49,742 bases of DNA from JAHCIE01 sp034431435 (GTDB lineage: Bacteria > Chloroflexota > Anaerolineae > Epilineales > JAHCIE01): the NCBI GenBank assembly GCA_034431435.1, contig DAOUDG010000022.1, forward strand, positions 1 through 49,742, given 5' to 3'. Shown one piece after another: positions 1-7,607 of this stretch (positions are counted from its first letter, which is position 1; every line of letters begins with the position of its first letter). The notes under the pieces were generated by a model, which saw nothing but the letters and a program-made list of their open reading frames with translations, was not told the DNA's origin and searched no databases. Position numbers and translations under genes: made by a program.

Positions 1-1176
1 CCCGGCCCGACGGCGGTCGTACCGCCGCCCACCGGCGCCGCGGTCGCCGCCGTGCCGCGCGCGGTGCAGCCCACCGGCGCGCCCGTCCAGGGTGCGGCGC
101 CCCGGCTGCTGGTCTACGTGCGCGACAATGCCCTGTGGGCGGTGGGCTTCGACGGCGCGCCGCCGAGGCGCATCTCGCCCGAGGGGATGTACCCGCTGCC
201 CGACCAGGACACGACAGTTCAGCCCGCCCTGGTGTCCCCGGATATGCGGTGGGTCATCGGGACAGGGCCGGAGGCGAAGCAGGGCACGTGGTTGTTTGCC
301 ACCGACGGGTCGAGCCAGCGCAAGCTGGCGGAAGCGCGGGTCATTGCCAGTTGGGCCCCCAATAGCCAGGGCTACGCCTGGGCCGACGAGACGGCCGTCT
401 ACGTGGCGACGCTGGCCGAAGGCGCGCGACCGCTGACGGCGGCCAGGCTGGAAGGCACAGCGCGCGTGCAGCCCAACGCTGTCAGTTGGGCGCCACAGGG
501 CGACCAGATTCTGTTCCAGGTGAAGGACGGCGATACCGTGTCGCTGCGGAGCGTGTCCGCCGCTGGTGGGCCAGTCAAGACCCTGGCCCAGGTAAAGATG
601 GACATGCCAACCGAGTATGGCCCCGACGTCCTGGCCTGGTCGCCGGATGGGGCGCGTGCCCTGTGGGTACTGCCCAGTCCGACGCGCGTCGTGGCTATGG
701 ACGGCTCGCCCGCCGTGGAGCTACCGACGGACATCGCGCGGGTGTATGGCTTCACGCCCGATGGCAAGCGGCTGCTGGCGGTGTGGCGGGCGGGGAACAA
801 CTATCGCCTGGGGACGACGGACCTGGCTGGCAAGGATCGCCGCGAGGTAGCAGCGGCCAAGGGCGACTTCGGCTATGGGTCGGTGTCGCCGGATGGCCGC
901 CAGATTGCCTACATCCGCTTCCCGGATGATGGCCCTGGCCCACCGGAGACGAACGAACTGTGGCTGGTCGGCGTGGATGGGCAAGGTCCACGCCGACTGG
1001 GCCAGGGTACCGACCTGGCGCCCTTCTCGGCCGACTGGCTTGGCCTCAGCGCGCTCCTCGTCGCCAATGGCGAGAAGCCGCCGGAGATTTCGCTACGCCG
1101 CGTCGATGCAGGCAGCGGCGCAGCCCAAAAGCTGGTCGATCAGGTCGGCTGGTTTTTCGCCATCGCCCCGCGCTAG
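1..1176 (+). CDS. beta-propeller (TolB/PD40-like) protein, 5' partial
   Basis: The reading frame is open to the window edge, so the N-terminus lies upstream; a GTG at 52 is only an internal possibility. The visible 391 residues begin with a Pro/Ala/Thr-rich linker, as in exported lipoproteins of this lineage. They continue as a beta-propeller with repeated blades of the type SPDMRW, WAPQGDQILF, WSPDGARALW, FTPDGKRLL and SPDGRQIAYI. These are PD40/TolB-like signatures. Such propellers usually act as protein-binding scaffolds outside the cytoplasm; no catalytic residues are evident. The gene ends 43 bases before the LysM gene and may be cotranscribed with it. The substrate or partner is unknown. 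Confidence 0.75.
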   Translation, partial: PGPTAVVPPPTGAAVAAVPRAVQPTGAPVQGAAPRLLVYVRDNALWAVGFDGAPPRRISPEGMYPLPDQDTTVQPALVSPDMRWVIGTGPEAKQGTWLFATDGSSQRKLAEARVIASWAPNSQGYAWADETAVYVATLAEGARPLTAARLEGTARVQPNAVSWAPQGDQILFQVKDGDTVSLRSVSAAGGPVKTLAQVKMDMPTEYGPDVLAWSPDGARALWVLPSPTRVVAMDGSPAVELPTDIARVYGFTPDGKRLLAVWRAGNNYRLGTTDLAGKDRREVAAAKGDFGYGSVSPDGRQIAYIRFPDDGPGPPETNELWLVGVDGQGPRRLGQGTDLAPFSADWLGLSALLVANGEKPPEISLRRVDAGSGAAQKLVDQVGWFFAIAPR

Positions 1177-1219
1177 AGCAACATCGAAGCCAAGCATCTC
1201 GCTAGAGGAGGAGAAGGAA

Positions 1220-2158
1220 ATGCGTCATCGACTATGGCTGCTCGTGCTGGCCCTGCTCGTCGGCCTCGCGCCACTGGTCCCGGCCACACCGGCGGCAGCC
1301 CAGGGAGAGGTCCAGCCCCAGGCTGCGCCCCAGTGCATCTATCATACCGTCCAGCCCGGCGAGTGGGTCAACCAGATCGCGCGGCGCTACGGCGTGTCGC
1401 CACAGGCGATCATCAACGTCAATAACCTCCAGCCGCCGTCGTACATCATCTACCCTGGTCAGGTGCTGTGCATCCCACAGGGCACGACACCACCCCCGCC
1501 ACCGCCGGGGCAATGTCAGACGTACACCGTCCGGCGCGGCGACACCCTCAGCAGTATCGCCGTGCGCTACGGCACGACGTGGCAGGCGCTGGCTGCCCTG
1601 AACGGCATCGCGTCGCCCTACACTATCTTTCCCGGCCAGGTACTGCGCGTCCCGCCCTGTAACAACCCGCCGCCGCCAGGTCAGTGCCAGACGTACACCG
1701 TCCGGCGCGGCGACACCCTCAGCGGCATCGCCGTGCGCTACGGCACGACATGGCAGGCGCTGGCCGCCCTGAACCACATCCCGCCACCCTACACCATCTT
1801 CCCCGGCCAGGTACTGCGGGTCCCGCCCTGCGCCAACCCACCGCCTGGGACGGGCATCACCATCTCCAGCCCTACCCCTGGCGCGACGGTGCGCAGCCCC
1901 GTGTTCGTCAGCGGCGTCGGCGCGGCCAGCTTCGAGAACAACCTGACGATTCGGGTGCTGGACGCCAGCGGTCGCATCGTCGGCTCAGGCTCCGCGACGG
2001 TGCAGGCCGACCTCGGTCAGCCCGGCCCGTACTCGGCCAGCATCCCCTTCAACATCCCCACCGGCGTCCAGAATGGGCTGGTGCAGGTCCTCGACCTGAG
2101 CGCGGCGGATGGCTCGGTGCGCAACCAGGCCAGCGTCAACGTCCGGCTGCAACGCTGA
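1220..2158 (+). CDS. secreted triple-LysM protein with Gmad2-like C-terminal domain
   Basis: 312 residues starting at ATG 1220, behind a purine-rich Shine-Dalgarno stretch (GAGGAGGAGAAGG). Residues 1-28 form a signal peptide ending in the AAAQ region. Three LysM domains follow (about 39-85, 97-145, 154-202), each beginning YTV/YHTV and ending PGQVLCIP or PGQVLRVPPC, joined by Pro/Gly linkers. The C-terminal ~100 residues resemble the Gmad2 immunoglobulin-like domain (SPTPGATVRSPVFVSG). LysM domains bind glycans with N-acetylglucosamine, so the protein probably sits at the cell wall. LysM2 and LysM3 are nearly identical in DNA, with a 171-base period, indicating a recent duplication. No enzymatic domain is seen. 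Confidence 0.88.
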   Translation: MRHRLWLLVLALLVGLAPLVPATPAAAQGEVQPQAAPQCIYHTVQPGEWVNQIARRYGVSPQAIINVNNLQPPSYIIYPGQVLCIPQGTTPPPPPPGQCQTYTVRRGDTLSSIAVRYGTTWQALAALNGIASPYTIFPGQVLRVPPCNNPPPPGQCQTYTVRRGDTLSGIAVRYGTTWQALAALNHIPPPYTIFPGQVLRVPPCANPPPGTGITISSPTPGATVRSPVFVSGVGAASFENNLTIRVLDASGRIVGSGSATVQADLGQPGPYSASIPFNIPTGVQNGLVQVLDLSAADGSVRNQASVNVRLQR

Positions 2159-2162
2159 TGCC

Positions 2163-2191
2163 TTGACGCCCCGCTCCGCTCTCGCTATACT
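2163..2191 (+). promoter_or_regulatory. sigma-70 promoter upstream of the zinc-ribbon gene
   Basis: TTGACG at 2163-2168 and TATACT at 2186-2191 are separated by exactly 17 bases, close to the housekeeping consensus. The predicted start near 2198 falls directly before a terminator-like hairpin. Confidence 0.65.
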
Positions 2192-2198
2192 TAGCCCC

Positions 2199-2233
2199 GG
2201 CTGCGCACCCCACCTGGAGGTGCGCCGCCTTTT
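2199..2233 (+). terminator. terminator-like hairpin (LysM gene end or leader attenuator)
   Basis: Arms 2199-2209 and 2219-2229 pair over 11 positions with one mismatch and a 9-base loop, followed by TTTT at 2230-2233. It could end the LysM transcript, or act at the 5' end of transcripts from the 2163-2191 promoter. Confidence 0.6.
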
Positions 2234-2289
2234 GTGACGATTGCGGACTGGCGCAAGTTGCTCAACGGTCGTCGATGTGAGGAGATGGC

Positions 2290-2703
2290 ATGCCTGTGAT
2301 AGCCGTGTGTCCCAATCCGGAGTGTGGTGCGGACCTGGTGATCCCGCGCCGGCTTGGCGCGCACGTAACTTGCGACGAATGTGATGTGGAGTGGATTGTC
2401 GAGGACTTCGATCCCATCGAGCTGATCAGCGCTGACGAGGATAAGGATTGGCGCGACGGCATGGATGACGAGGACGATGAGGGCCTGGACACGGCGCTAC
2501 CCACGGTAGCGGCGGGGCTGGCCGTCGCGCCGGTCGCGGATGCCGCGCTCCCGCAGTGGGAGTGTAGCGAGTGCGGGATGCTGCACCTCGGCCACCGCGC
2601 GCCCCTCAGGTGCTCCGGCTGCGGCGCCAGCGGCGATCACTTCAATCTGCTGGCGGATGGCATCGAGGAGCCGCTCGAGGAACTGCTCGACGACGACGAT
2701 TGA
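2290..2703 (+). CDS. small acidic two-zinc-ribbon protein, function unknown
   Basis: 137 residues from ATG 2290, with GAGGAGATGG just upstream. The N-terminus has a zinc-ribbon arrangement, CPNPEC followed by CDEC about 15 residues later. The middle is strongly acidic (Asp/Glu runs). The C-terminus has a second rubredoxin-like ribbon, CSECG and CSGCG, followed by DHF, as at the end of rubrerythrins. No ferritin-like or catalytic domain is present, so redox or electron-carrier activity is not shown; an adaptor or nucleic-acid-binding role is equally possible. Its leader contains a promoter followed at once by a terminator-like hairpin. I do not recognise a named family. Confidence 0.75.
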   Translation: MPVIAVCPNPECGADLVIPRRLGAHVTCDECDVEWIVEDFDPIELISADEDKDWRDGMDDEDDEGLDTALPTVAAGLAVAPVADAALPQWECSECGMLHLGHRAPLRCSGCGASGDHFNLLADGIEEPLEELLDDDD

Positions 2704-2742
2704 CGGACGGGACAACGCCCTCGCGTACGCACTGCCCCGCCA

Positions 2743-2781
2743 ACGACGGGTTGGAGCGCAGTGAACGCACCCACCCGTCGT
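2743..2781. terminator. hairpin between convergent genes
   Basis: ACGACGGGT (2743-2751) and ACCCGTCGT (2773-2781) are perfect 9-base inverted arms between the ends of the convergent zinc-ribbon and XRE genes. There is no T-run, so a bidirectional terminator role is only inferred. Confidence 0.4.
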
Positions 2782-3048
2782 CTAGCATGTCGGATCGGCT
2801 TCGGCCGCTGGCTCAGGCGACGCGGGCGGCGGCACGGCCGCCGCGGCCAGGTCGGCAAAGAGGCGATCGAAGGCATCGGTCCAGTCGACAATGTGCATGA
2901 GGCGCGCCTCGACATCGGGCTGGAGAGGTGTATGGCCGTGCTCGATGCGCGACAGGGTCGCCAGGCCCAGCCCGGCCGCCCGCGCCGCCTCTCCCAAGGT
3001 CAACCCGCGCACAATCCGCGCCACCCGCAACTGCGAGCCGGTAGGCAT
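2782..3048 (-). CDS. XRE-family helix-turn-helix regulator
   Basis: 88 residues from the ATG at 3048-3046, behind a perfect AAAGGAG Shine-Dalgarno. Residues about 8-55 form a Cro/CI-type HTH (RGLTLGEAARAAGLGLATLSRIEHG), with the Ser-Arg-Ile-Glu recognition-helix ending typical of XRE proteins. The tail is Ala/Pro-rich and has no sensor domain. A longer upstream frame exists but would read through the promoter. The promoter is strong: TTGACT (3108-3113), 17 bases, TACACT (3085-3090). A GAAC-N4-GTTC palindrome overlaps the expected start site, so the protein probably represses itself. Other targets are unknown. Confidence 0.82.
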   Translation of the reverse strand: MPTGSQLRVARIVRGLTLGEAARAAGLGLATLSRIEHGHTPLQPDVEARLMHIVDWTDAFDRLFADLAAAAVPPPASPEPAAEADPTC

Positions 3049-3065
3049 AGCGGCTCCTTTGCTAC

Positions 3066-3079
3066 AGAACATGTGTTCT
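3066..3079. promoter_or_regulatory. operator-like palindrome GAAC-N4-GTTC
   Basis: AGAACATGTGTTCT has 6-base perfect arms around TG. It lies at the expected transcription start of the XRE gene. The core equals the GAAC-N4-GTTC consensus of Gram-positive LexA boxes, but could equally be the XRE protein's own site. Confidence 0.55.
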
Positions 3080-3084
3080 ATAGC

Positions 3085-3113
3085 AGTGTAGCACGAGGTT
3101 CGAGCCGAGTCAA
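3085..3113 (-). promoter_or_regulatory. promoter of the XRE regulator
   Basis: On the minus strand TTGACT (3113-3108), a 17-base spacer and TGCTACACT (3093-3085, extended -10) precede the gene; a second TGCTATAGA lies at 3085-3077. Confidence 0.65.
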
Positions 3114-3193
3114 GGCCCTCGGCGTGAAAAAACGTGGCGCTCTGGGAGGCGCGGGCGCGAGGCGGGTAGTGGGAACCACCCGCCTCGCAGGCT

Positions 3194-3577
3194 CTAGCCC
3201 TGGTAGACCTGGATAAGGTTGCCGCAGGTGTCGTCGAACACAGCGGCGGTGGTCGGCCCCATCGCCGTGGGCGGCATGCTGAAGCGCACGCCACGCGCCG
3301 CCAGCCGCGCGTGCTCGGCGTGAATATCGGCCACCGCGAAGGCCGTCAGGGGTATACCCTGCTCGAAGAGGGCGCGCTGGTACGTCTGCGCCGCCGCCAT
3401 GCTCATCGGTTCCAGCACCAACTCGATGTCGTCGGGCGTTTCGGGCGAGACCACCGTGAGCCAGCGGTATTCGCCAAGGGGGATGTCGTTCTTCTTCACG
3501 AAGCCGAGCACGTCGGTGTAGAAGCGCAGCGCCTTGTCCTGGTCGTCCACCAACACGCTTGTCAGCTTGATACGCAT
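3194..3577 (-). CDS. VOC (glyoxalase/bleomycin-resistance fold) family protein
   Basis: 127 residues. The ATG at 3577-3575 follows AAGGAGGGAGC; a start 8 codons earlier lacks such a site. The chain has the paired beta-alpha-beta-beta-beta modules of the VOC superfamily (LVDDQDKALRFYTDVLGF at the start and a C-terminal DDTCGNLIQVYQ). The usual metal-ligand positions look altered: the first strand has SVLVDD without the common His, and the last carries Gln where Glu is typical (GNLIQ). It may therefore bind a ligand without glyoxalase-type chemistry. Many VOC proteins with this ending are dioxygenase-like or resistance proteins of unknown substrate. It may be transcribed in line with the upstream methyltransferase-like gene, 27 bases away. 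Confidence 0.82.
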   Translation of the reverse strand: MRIKLTSVLVDDQDKALRFYTDVLGFVKKNDIPLGEYRWLTVVSPETPDDIELVLEPMSMAAAQTYQRALFEQGIPLTAFAVADIHAEHARLAARGVRFSMPPTAMGPTTAAVFDDTCGNLIQVYQG

Positions 3578-3604
3578 GCTCCCTCCTTCACTGGGATGCA
3601 ATCC

Positions 3605-5917
3605 CTAACCGGATCCGGGAAACAGCTTCAACTGCCCATCGTCGGGGGCGCGCTCGGCCAGGCCGAGCGTCTCGCGCCACAGCTCAGCGTCGGCCTGCGG
3701 CTGCCGCATCCAGCGCCGCAGGCGTTCCGCGACCAGAAACGACCAGCCCGCGTCGATGGCGTGCGCCGCCACATGGGGCGCGCGGTGGAGCTTGAGCCGC
3801 AAGAGGTGGGCTACCCGCTCCGACACAACCAGAATATGGGGCACAGGCGGCCCAGGCGCGAGGAGTGGCTCGAAGAGCGCGCTGGCCTGCACGACGAAGC
3901 GCAGGGCAGGACGACTACCCGCCAGCCATACCACCTCGGCCGGCGTCAGGCCCAGCCGCGCATCCAGTGTCCAGGCCAGCGGAAACTGCACACTATGACC
4001 GAGGGCCTCGCCCAGCGCCAGCAGATCAGAGACCGCCTGACGGAGCGGCTCAACCGTGGGATCGGGCACCCATGCATCCGCCCCCACCAGCCGCGCATGC
4101 GTCTCCAGGCACCGTTGCGCCATCTCGGCGTCCACCGCCAGGCGGCCTGCCGCGACGGCGTAGACGTCGGCGAAACGCAGCGCCGTGACCCCTTCACCCG
4201 CGTCGTTTTCGTCCGCCGCGACCGACGCGCCCACCAGGCGCGTCAGGACGGCCTGCTCCACCCGGTCGGACAGCGGCGGCTGCCCGTTGGCGCTGTCGGC
4301 CCACAGCCGTCCGTCCTCCAACCGCGAGAGATGCCCGCCCGCGACGGCCGCGCTCAACGCATCGTGGGCTTTGGCGTGGGCGAACTCGCCGCCCAGCAGC
4401 GGCTCCTCGAACAGGCCGATGGCCTCGCCCAGGCGTCCGCTGGCTGCCATGTCCACGAGGGCCGCCAGGCTAAGCGTCTCAGCGGCCAATGGCTCGCCCC
4501 GCGCGGCCAGAGCCAGCCTCGCACTGGCTTCAGCCTCCGCCGCCAGCGCCGCGCTTACTCGTGGGAACTCCGCGCCGCTCAGACGCGGCGGCGGCGCGAC
4601 CGGCGACAGGAGCAGCTGACCCTCTAGCCAGCGGCTACCCGGCCGTGGAGCGCGCAGGGCCGAGTCCTGGGTCAATAGCCCCGCCCGCGTCGCGCCAACC
4701 AGCACGGCCGTCAGCGCGTCGCGATCGGCCGACCACGCCAGGGCGACTGCGCCAGTGGGTGTCAACGCGGTGCGCACGCCGCCCAGGGCCGCGCTGAGGG
4801 CGTGGCTATACCAGTCCCAATCGACAGCCCCACGCTCGACGAGCGGGCGCAGCGGCGCGGCAGCGCGGCGGCTCCACAGCCAGCCGGCCCAGGCCCAGGA
4901 CAGGGTCCAAAACAGGGGCGTCAGGCGCGGGGGCGCGCCCAGGGCCAGCCGCGCGCGCCCGGCCAGCGCCGCGCCGAGGGCGCGCGTCGGCAGACGACCA
5001 ACAAAGGCGAAGGGCAGGGCCGCCGTGGTCTCGATCTGGTCAGGCGCGGCGACCCACTCCGCGTCGGGTTCGGGTGGTGTGTCGCGCAAGTCGGCCGCGA
5101 TGCGCTCGACGGCGTCCCAGGCATTCAGCTCGACGAAGCGGCGCGGCGGGTCGAGGCGGCGCGGCGGGGCAATGTCCCACGGCGTCGCGTTCAAGATTGA
5201 GCCGACGTCCAGCGCGCCGACGATCACCATGCGCAGCGCCTCGCCCTCGTCGGGGGCAAGGTCGAGCAGGCCCAGGTGACGGAGCAGGTCGGCCAGGGCG
5301 CGCTGGGCGCGGGGCGTGTAGCAGGCGACCAGACGCTCGGCGAGGGGCCGCAGCGGGTCAGCGCTGTCGGCCAGTTGCTCGACCAGCCGCCAGTAGGCCA
5401 GGCTCAGCGGCTCCAGGTCGGTGGCGCGGGCCACATCGTCGGCATCGGCGGGCGCCGCGCCCCGCCAGCCGCAGGCGTCGCACGTCAGCATCTTGCGCAG
5501 GGGACGGCGCGGCTCGGCCTGCCAGACGAAAGCCTCGGCGATGGCGTCGGCCCGACAGTGAGGGCAGCGCGTCTGGTACAGGCCGCGCAGGGCATCGCGC
5601 AGGGGGCGGTCGACCTTCACCGACTCGGACAGCTTGAGCACAGCGCGCGCCACGGTCTGGGACGGCGGCGGCGTAAGGGCGGCGCGCAACGCCAGCACCT
5701 GGACCGGGTTGAAGTCGGCGACGGCCACCGAGCGGCCGAGGCGCAAGGCGGCGCGGGCAACGACGTCGCCCTGCGCAAAGGGGTCGAGGACGAGGTCGCC
5801 GGGCCGGGTCGTCGCGGCTATCACAGCGCTGGCCCAGGCCGTCGACAGCGGGGCGGCCCACCGGCGCAGCACGCCGCCGACACGGGGCGGTTCAGGCGGG
5901 AAGAAGGTCGTCGGCAT
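3605..5917 (-). CDS. methyltransferase-like protein with zinc ribbon, catalytic motif not seen
   Basis: 770 residues. Near the N-terminus DLVLDPFAQGDVVARAALRL (41-60), followed by AVADFNP, matches the SAM-binding motif I region of DNA adenine/cytosine-N4 methyltransferases (normally DPFxGxGT). A zinc ribbon follows, CPHC at 118-121 and CDAC at 146-149. The catalytic (D/N)PP(Y/F) motif is not visible. A later segment (WYSHALSAALGGVRTALTPTGAVAL) resembles a methyltransferase C-terminal half. The last ~350 residues are unrecognised. The protein may be an inactive or RNA-directed methyltransferase relative. The start follows an extended -10 box by only 6 bases, so the mRNA looks leaderless. It diverges from recA. 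Confidence 0.7.
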   Translation of the reverse strand: MPTTFFPPEPPRVGGVLRRWAAPLSTAWASAVIAATTRPGDLVLDPFAQGDVVARAALRLGRSVAVADFNPVQVLALRAALTPPPSQTVARAVLKLSESVKVDRPLRDALRGLYQTRCPHCRADAIAEAFVWQAEPRRPLRKMLTCDACGWRGAAPADADDVARATDLEPLSLAYWRLVEQLADSADPLRPLAERLVACYTPRAQRALADLLRHLGLLDLAPDEGEALRMVIVGALDVGSILNATPWDIAPPRRLDPPRRFVELNAWDAVERIAADLRDTPPEPDAEWVAAPDQIETTAALPFAFVGRLPTRALGAALAGRARLALGAPPRLTPLFWTLSWAWAGWLWSRRAAAPLRPLVERGAVDWDWYSHALSAALGGVRTALTPTGAVALAWSADRDALTAVLVGATRAGLLTQDSALRAPRPGSRWLEGQLLLSPVAPPPRLSGAEFPRVSAALAAEAEASARLALAARGEPLAAETLSLAALVDMAASGRLGEAIGLFEEPLLGGEFAHAKAHDALSAAVAGGHLSRLEDGRLWADSANGQPPLSDRVEQAVLTRLVGASVAADENDAGEGVTALRFADVYAVAAGRLAVDAEMAQRCLETHARLVGADAWVPDPTVEPLRQAVSDLLALGEALGHSVQFPLAWTLDARLGLTPAEVVWLAGSRPALRFVVQASALFEPLLAPGPPVPHILVVSERVAHLLRLKLHRAPHVAAHAIDAGWSFLVAERLRRWMRQPQADAELWRETLGLAERAPDDGQLKLFPGSG

Positions 5918-5923
5918 GAATCA

Positions 5924-5932
5924 AGTATAGCA
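5924..5932 (-). promoter_or_regulatory. extended -10 promoter giving a leaderless transcript
   Basis: TGCTATACT reads on the minus strand from 5932 to 5924. Only TGATTC separates it from the ATG at 5917, so transcription is expected to begin at or next to the start codon. No Shine-Dalgarno is present. Confidence 0.6.
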
Positions 5933-5984
5933 CGCCCGCGCTGGATGCACCACCCGAAATCGGTCGTTTGTTCTAGAATCGGAT

Positions 5985-6014
5985 TTGACTTTCCCTGATA
6001 ACATAGTGTACACT
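5985..6014 (+). promoter_or_regulatory. recA promoter
   Basis: TTGACT (5985-5990), an 18-base spacer and TACACT (6009-6014) precede recA. The 8-base palindrome TTCTAGAA (5971-5978) lies just upstream and might be a regulator site. Confidence 0.65.
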
Positions 6015-6046
6015 CTTGGTGCAGGTGTCAGAAAAGGAGCACCCTC

Positions 6047-7246
6047 ATGGCCGATCCGGATCGCGAAAAAGCCCTGGAAACCACCATGACCCAGCTTCGG
6101 CGTCGTTTCGGCGACGGCGCTATCATGAAGCTTGGCGGGGAACGGCAGTTGAACGTCGAGGCTATCCCCTCCGGCTCCATCGGGCTGGACATTGCCCTGG
6201 GCATCGGTGGCATTCCCAAGGGCCGCGTGACCGAGATCTACGGCGCGGAGTCGTCGGGCAAGACGACGCTGTGCCTGCACATTATCGCAGAAGCCCAGCG
6301 CATGGGCGGCGTCGCGGCCTTCGTCGACGTCGAGCATGCTCTCGACCCCGTGTACGCAGAGAAACTAGGGGTCGACGTCAACAACCTGCTTGTCTCCCAG
6401 CCTGACACGGGCGAACAAGCCCTGGAGATCACCGAAGCCCTCGTGCGGAGCGGGGCCGTGGACGTGGTCGTGGTCGACTCGGTGGCGGCTCTGGTGCCGC
6501 GCGCTGAGATCGAGGGGGAGATGGGCGACAGCCATCCGGGCCTCCAGGCTCGACTGATGTCGCAGGCCCTGCGTAAGCTGACCAGCGCCATCAGTCGGTC
6601 CAACTGCTGTGTCGTCTTTACCAACCAGATCCGTCAGAAGATCGGCGTGATGTTCGGCAACCCGGAGACCACGGCCGGCGGTCTCGCCCTGCGCTTCTAC
6701 TCGTCGGTACGTCTGGAGATTCGTCGCACCGAGTCCATCAAGTCCGGCGGCGACGTTGTCGGCGGCCGCACCAAGGTCACCGTCAAGAAGAACAAGGTCG
6801 CGCCGCCGTTCAAGACGGCCGAGTTCGACATTATGTTCAATCAGGGTATCTCCCGCGAGGGCGAGGTTCTCGACCTGGCGACCGAGATGGCTCTCGTCGA
6901 CAAGCGCGGCGCGTTCTTCGCCTATGGCGACACGCGCCTGGGCCAGGGACGCGAGAACGCCAAGGCGTTCCTGCACGATAACCCGGCGTTGACGGCCGAG
7001 ATCGAGAATGTTATCCGCGAGCGCGCGGGGCTGCCCCTGAAGGGCGTCACGTCCACCGTGCGCGCCGTACCCAATGGTGACGAGTCGGGCGCGCCCGCCC
7101 GCAAGGGAAAGAAGGGGGCCGCGCCCGCCAAGCTGGTGGTCGAGGAGGCCGCCGTCCCTGAGCCGGTGGTGGAGAACGGCAGCAGCGCGGCAGCCTACGC
7201 GCAGCCTAGCCTGGTCGCCACCGATGAGCGCGCTGAGCAGGTTTGA
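6047..7246 (+). CDS. recA: recombinase RecA
   Basis: 399 residues from ATG 6047, with AAGGAG seven bases upstream. RecA forms filaments on single-stranded DNA, drives strand exchange in recombinational repair and triggers LexA-type self-cleavage. Walker A is GAESSGKT at residues 66-73. Walker B (VDVVVVDSVAAL), the L1/L2 region and TNQIRQKIGVMFGNPETT are intact. The core ends near residue 345; a Lys/Ala/Glu-rich tail of about 50 residues follows, as is common for regulatory RecA C-termini. Downstream are recX, rny and spoVS. The divergent neighbour is a methyltransferase-like gene. Confidence 0.98.
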   Translation: MADPDREKALETTMTQLRRRFGDGAIMKLGGERQLNVEAIPSGSIGLDIALGIGGIPKGRVTEIYGAESSGKTTLCLHIIAEAQRMGGVAAFVDVEHALDPVYAEKLGVDVNNLLVSQPDTGEQALEITEALVRSGAVDVVVVDSVAALVPRAEIEGEMGDSHPGLQARLMSQALRKLTSAISRSNCCVVFTNQIRQKIGVMFGNPETTAGGLALRFYSSVRLEIRRTESIKSGGDVVGGRTKVTVKKNKVAPPFKTAEFDIMFNQGISREGEVLDLATEMALVDKRGAFFAYGDTRLGQGRENAKAFLHDNPALTAEIENVIRERAGLPLKGVTSTVRAVPNGDESGAPARKGKKGAAPAKLVVEEAAVPEPVVENGSSAAAYAQPSLVATDERAEQV

Positions 7247-7367
7247 CCCATAGCTTTGTCGCACGCCCACCCCGACTGCTCCTGCCTGGGGAGTCATCGC
7301 TACCCAATGGGCGCACCGCGAGACGAGACGACACGGCCATCGCGGCCGAGATGTGAGTTGTCATCGA

Positions 7368-7489
7368 CCCTACGCTCGTAGGGACTGGCGGTAAGTGTTG
7401 TAGCTCGTAAGGGCAGACTAGAGAAGGACTTGACGCGGAGCCGCCGCGGAGCTTCTTAACAGGCTGCGGCTGGAAGGCGATTCAGCCGC
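7368..7489 (+). other. recA-recX intergenic region with small hairpins
   Basis: The 361 bases between recA and recX hold no gene I can support. Two small hairpins are visible: CCCTACG/CGTAGGG at 7368-7383 and GCGGCTG/CAGCCGC at 7466-7489. Neither has a T-run. Confidence 0.4.
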
Positions 7490-7558
7490 CAGGGGGTCAG
7501 GCATTTTGGCACGAGCGTGATGCGCGGGCTTGCTGCGTGTCGCGCCGGGGTTGTGCGC

Positions 7559-7597
7559 GCCGGGCTGTGGTGTCAACCACGGCCCGGCCTTGCTTTT
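7559..7597 (+). terminator. terminator-like hairpin directly before recX
   Basis: A 13-base-pair stem (7559-7571 with 7576-7588, one G-U pair) closes on the tetraloop GTCA and is followed by CTTGCTTTT (7589-7597). It ends about 10 bases before the recX start. It could terminate recA transcripts, with readthrough supplying recX. Confidence 0.6.
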
Positions 7598-7607
7598 CCG
7601 AGGTCCT

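Noticed and set aside
3311..4627. 438-codon open frame opposite the methyltransferase-like gene and the VOC gene
   Set aside because: Runs across the boundary of two supported genes on the other strand; Arg/Gln/His-rich without a domain.
5971..5978. TTCTAGAA as a LexA box for recA
   Set aside because: It lacks the GAAC-N4-GTTC core and an 8-base palindrome is too short to be diagnostic; kept only as a remark.
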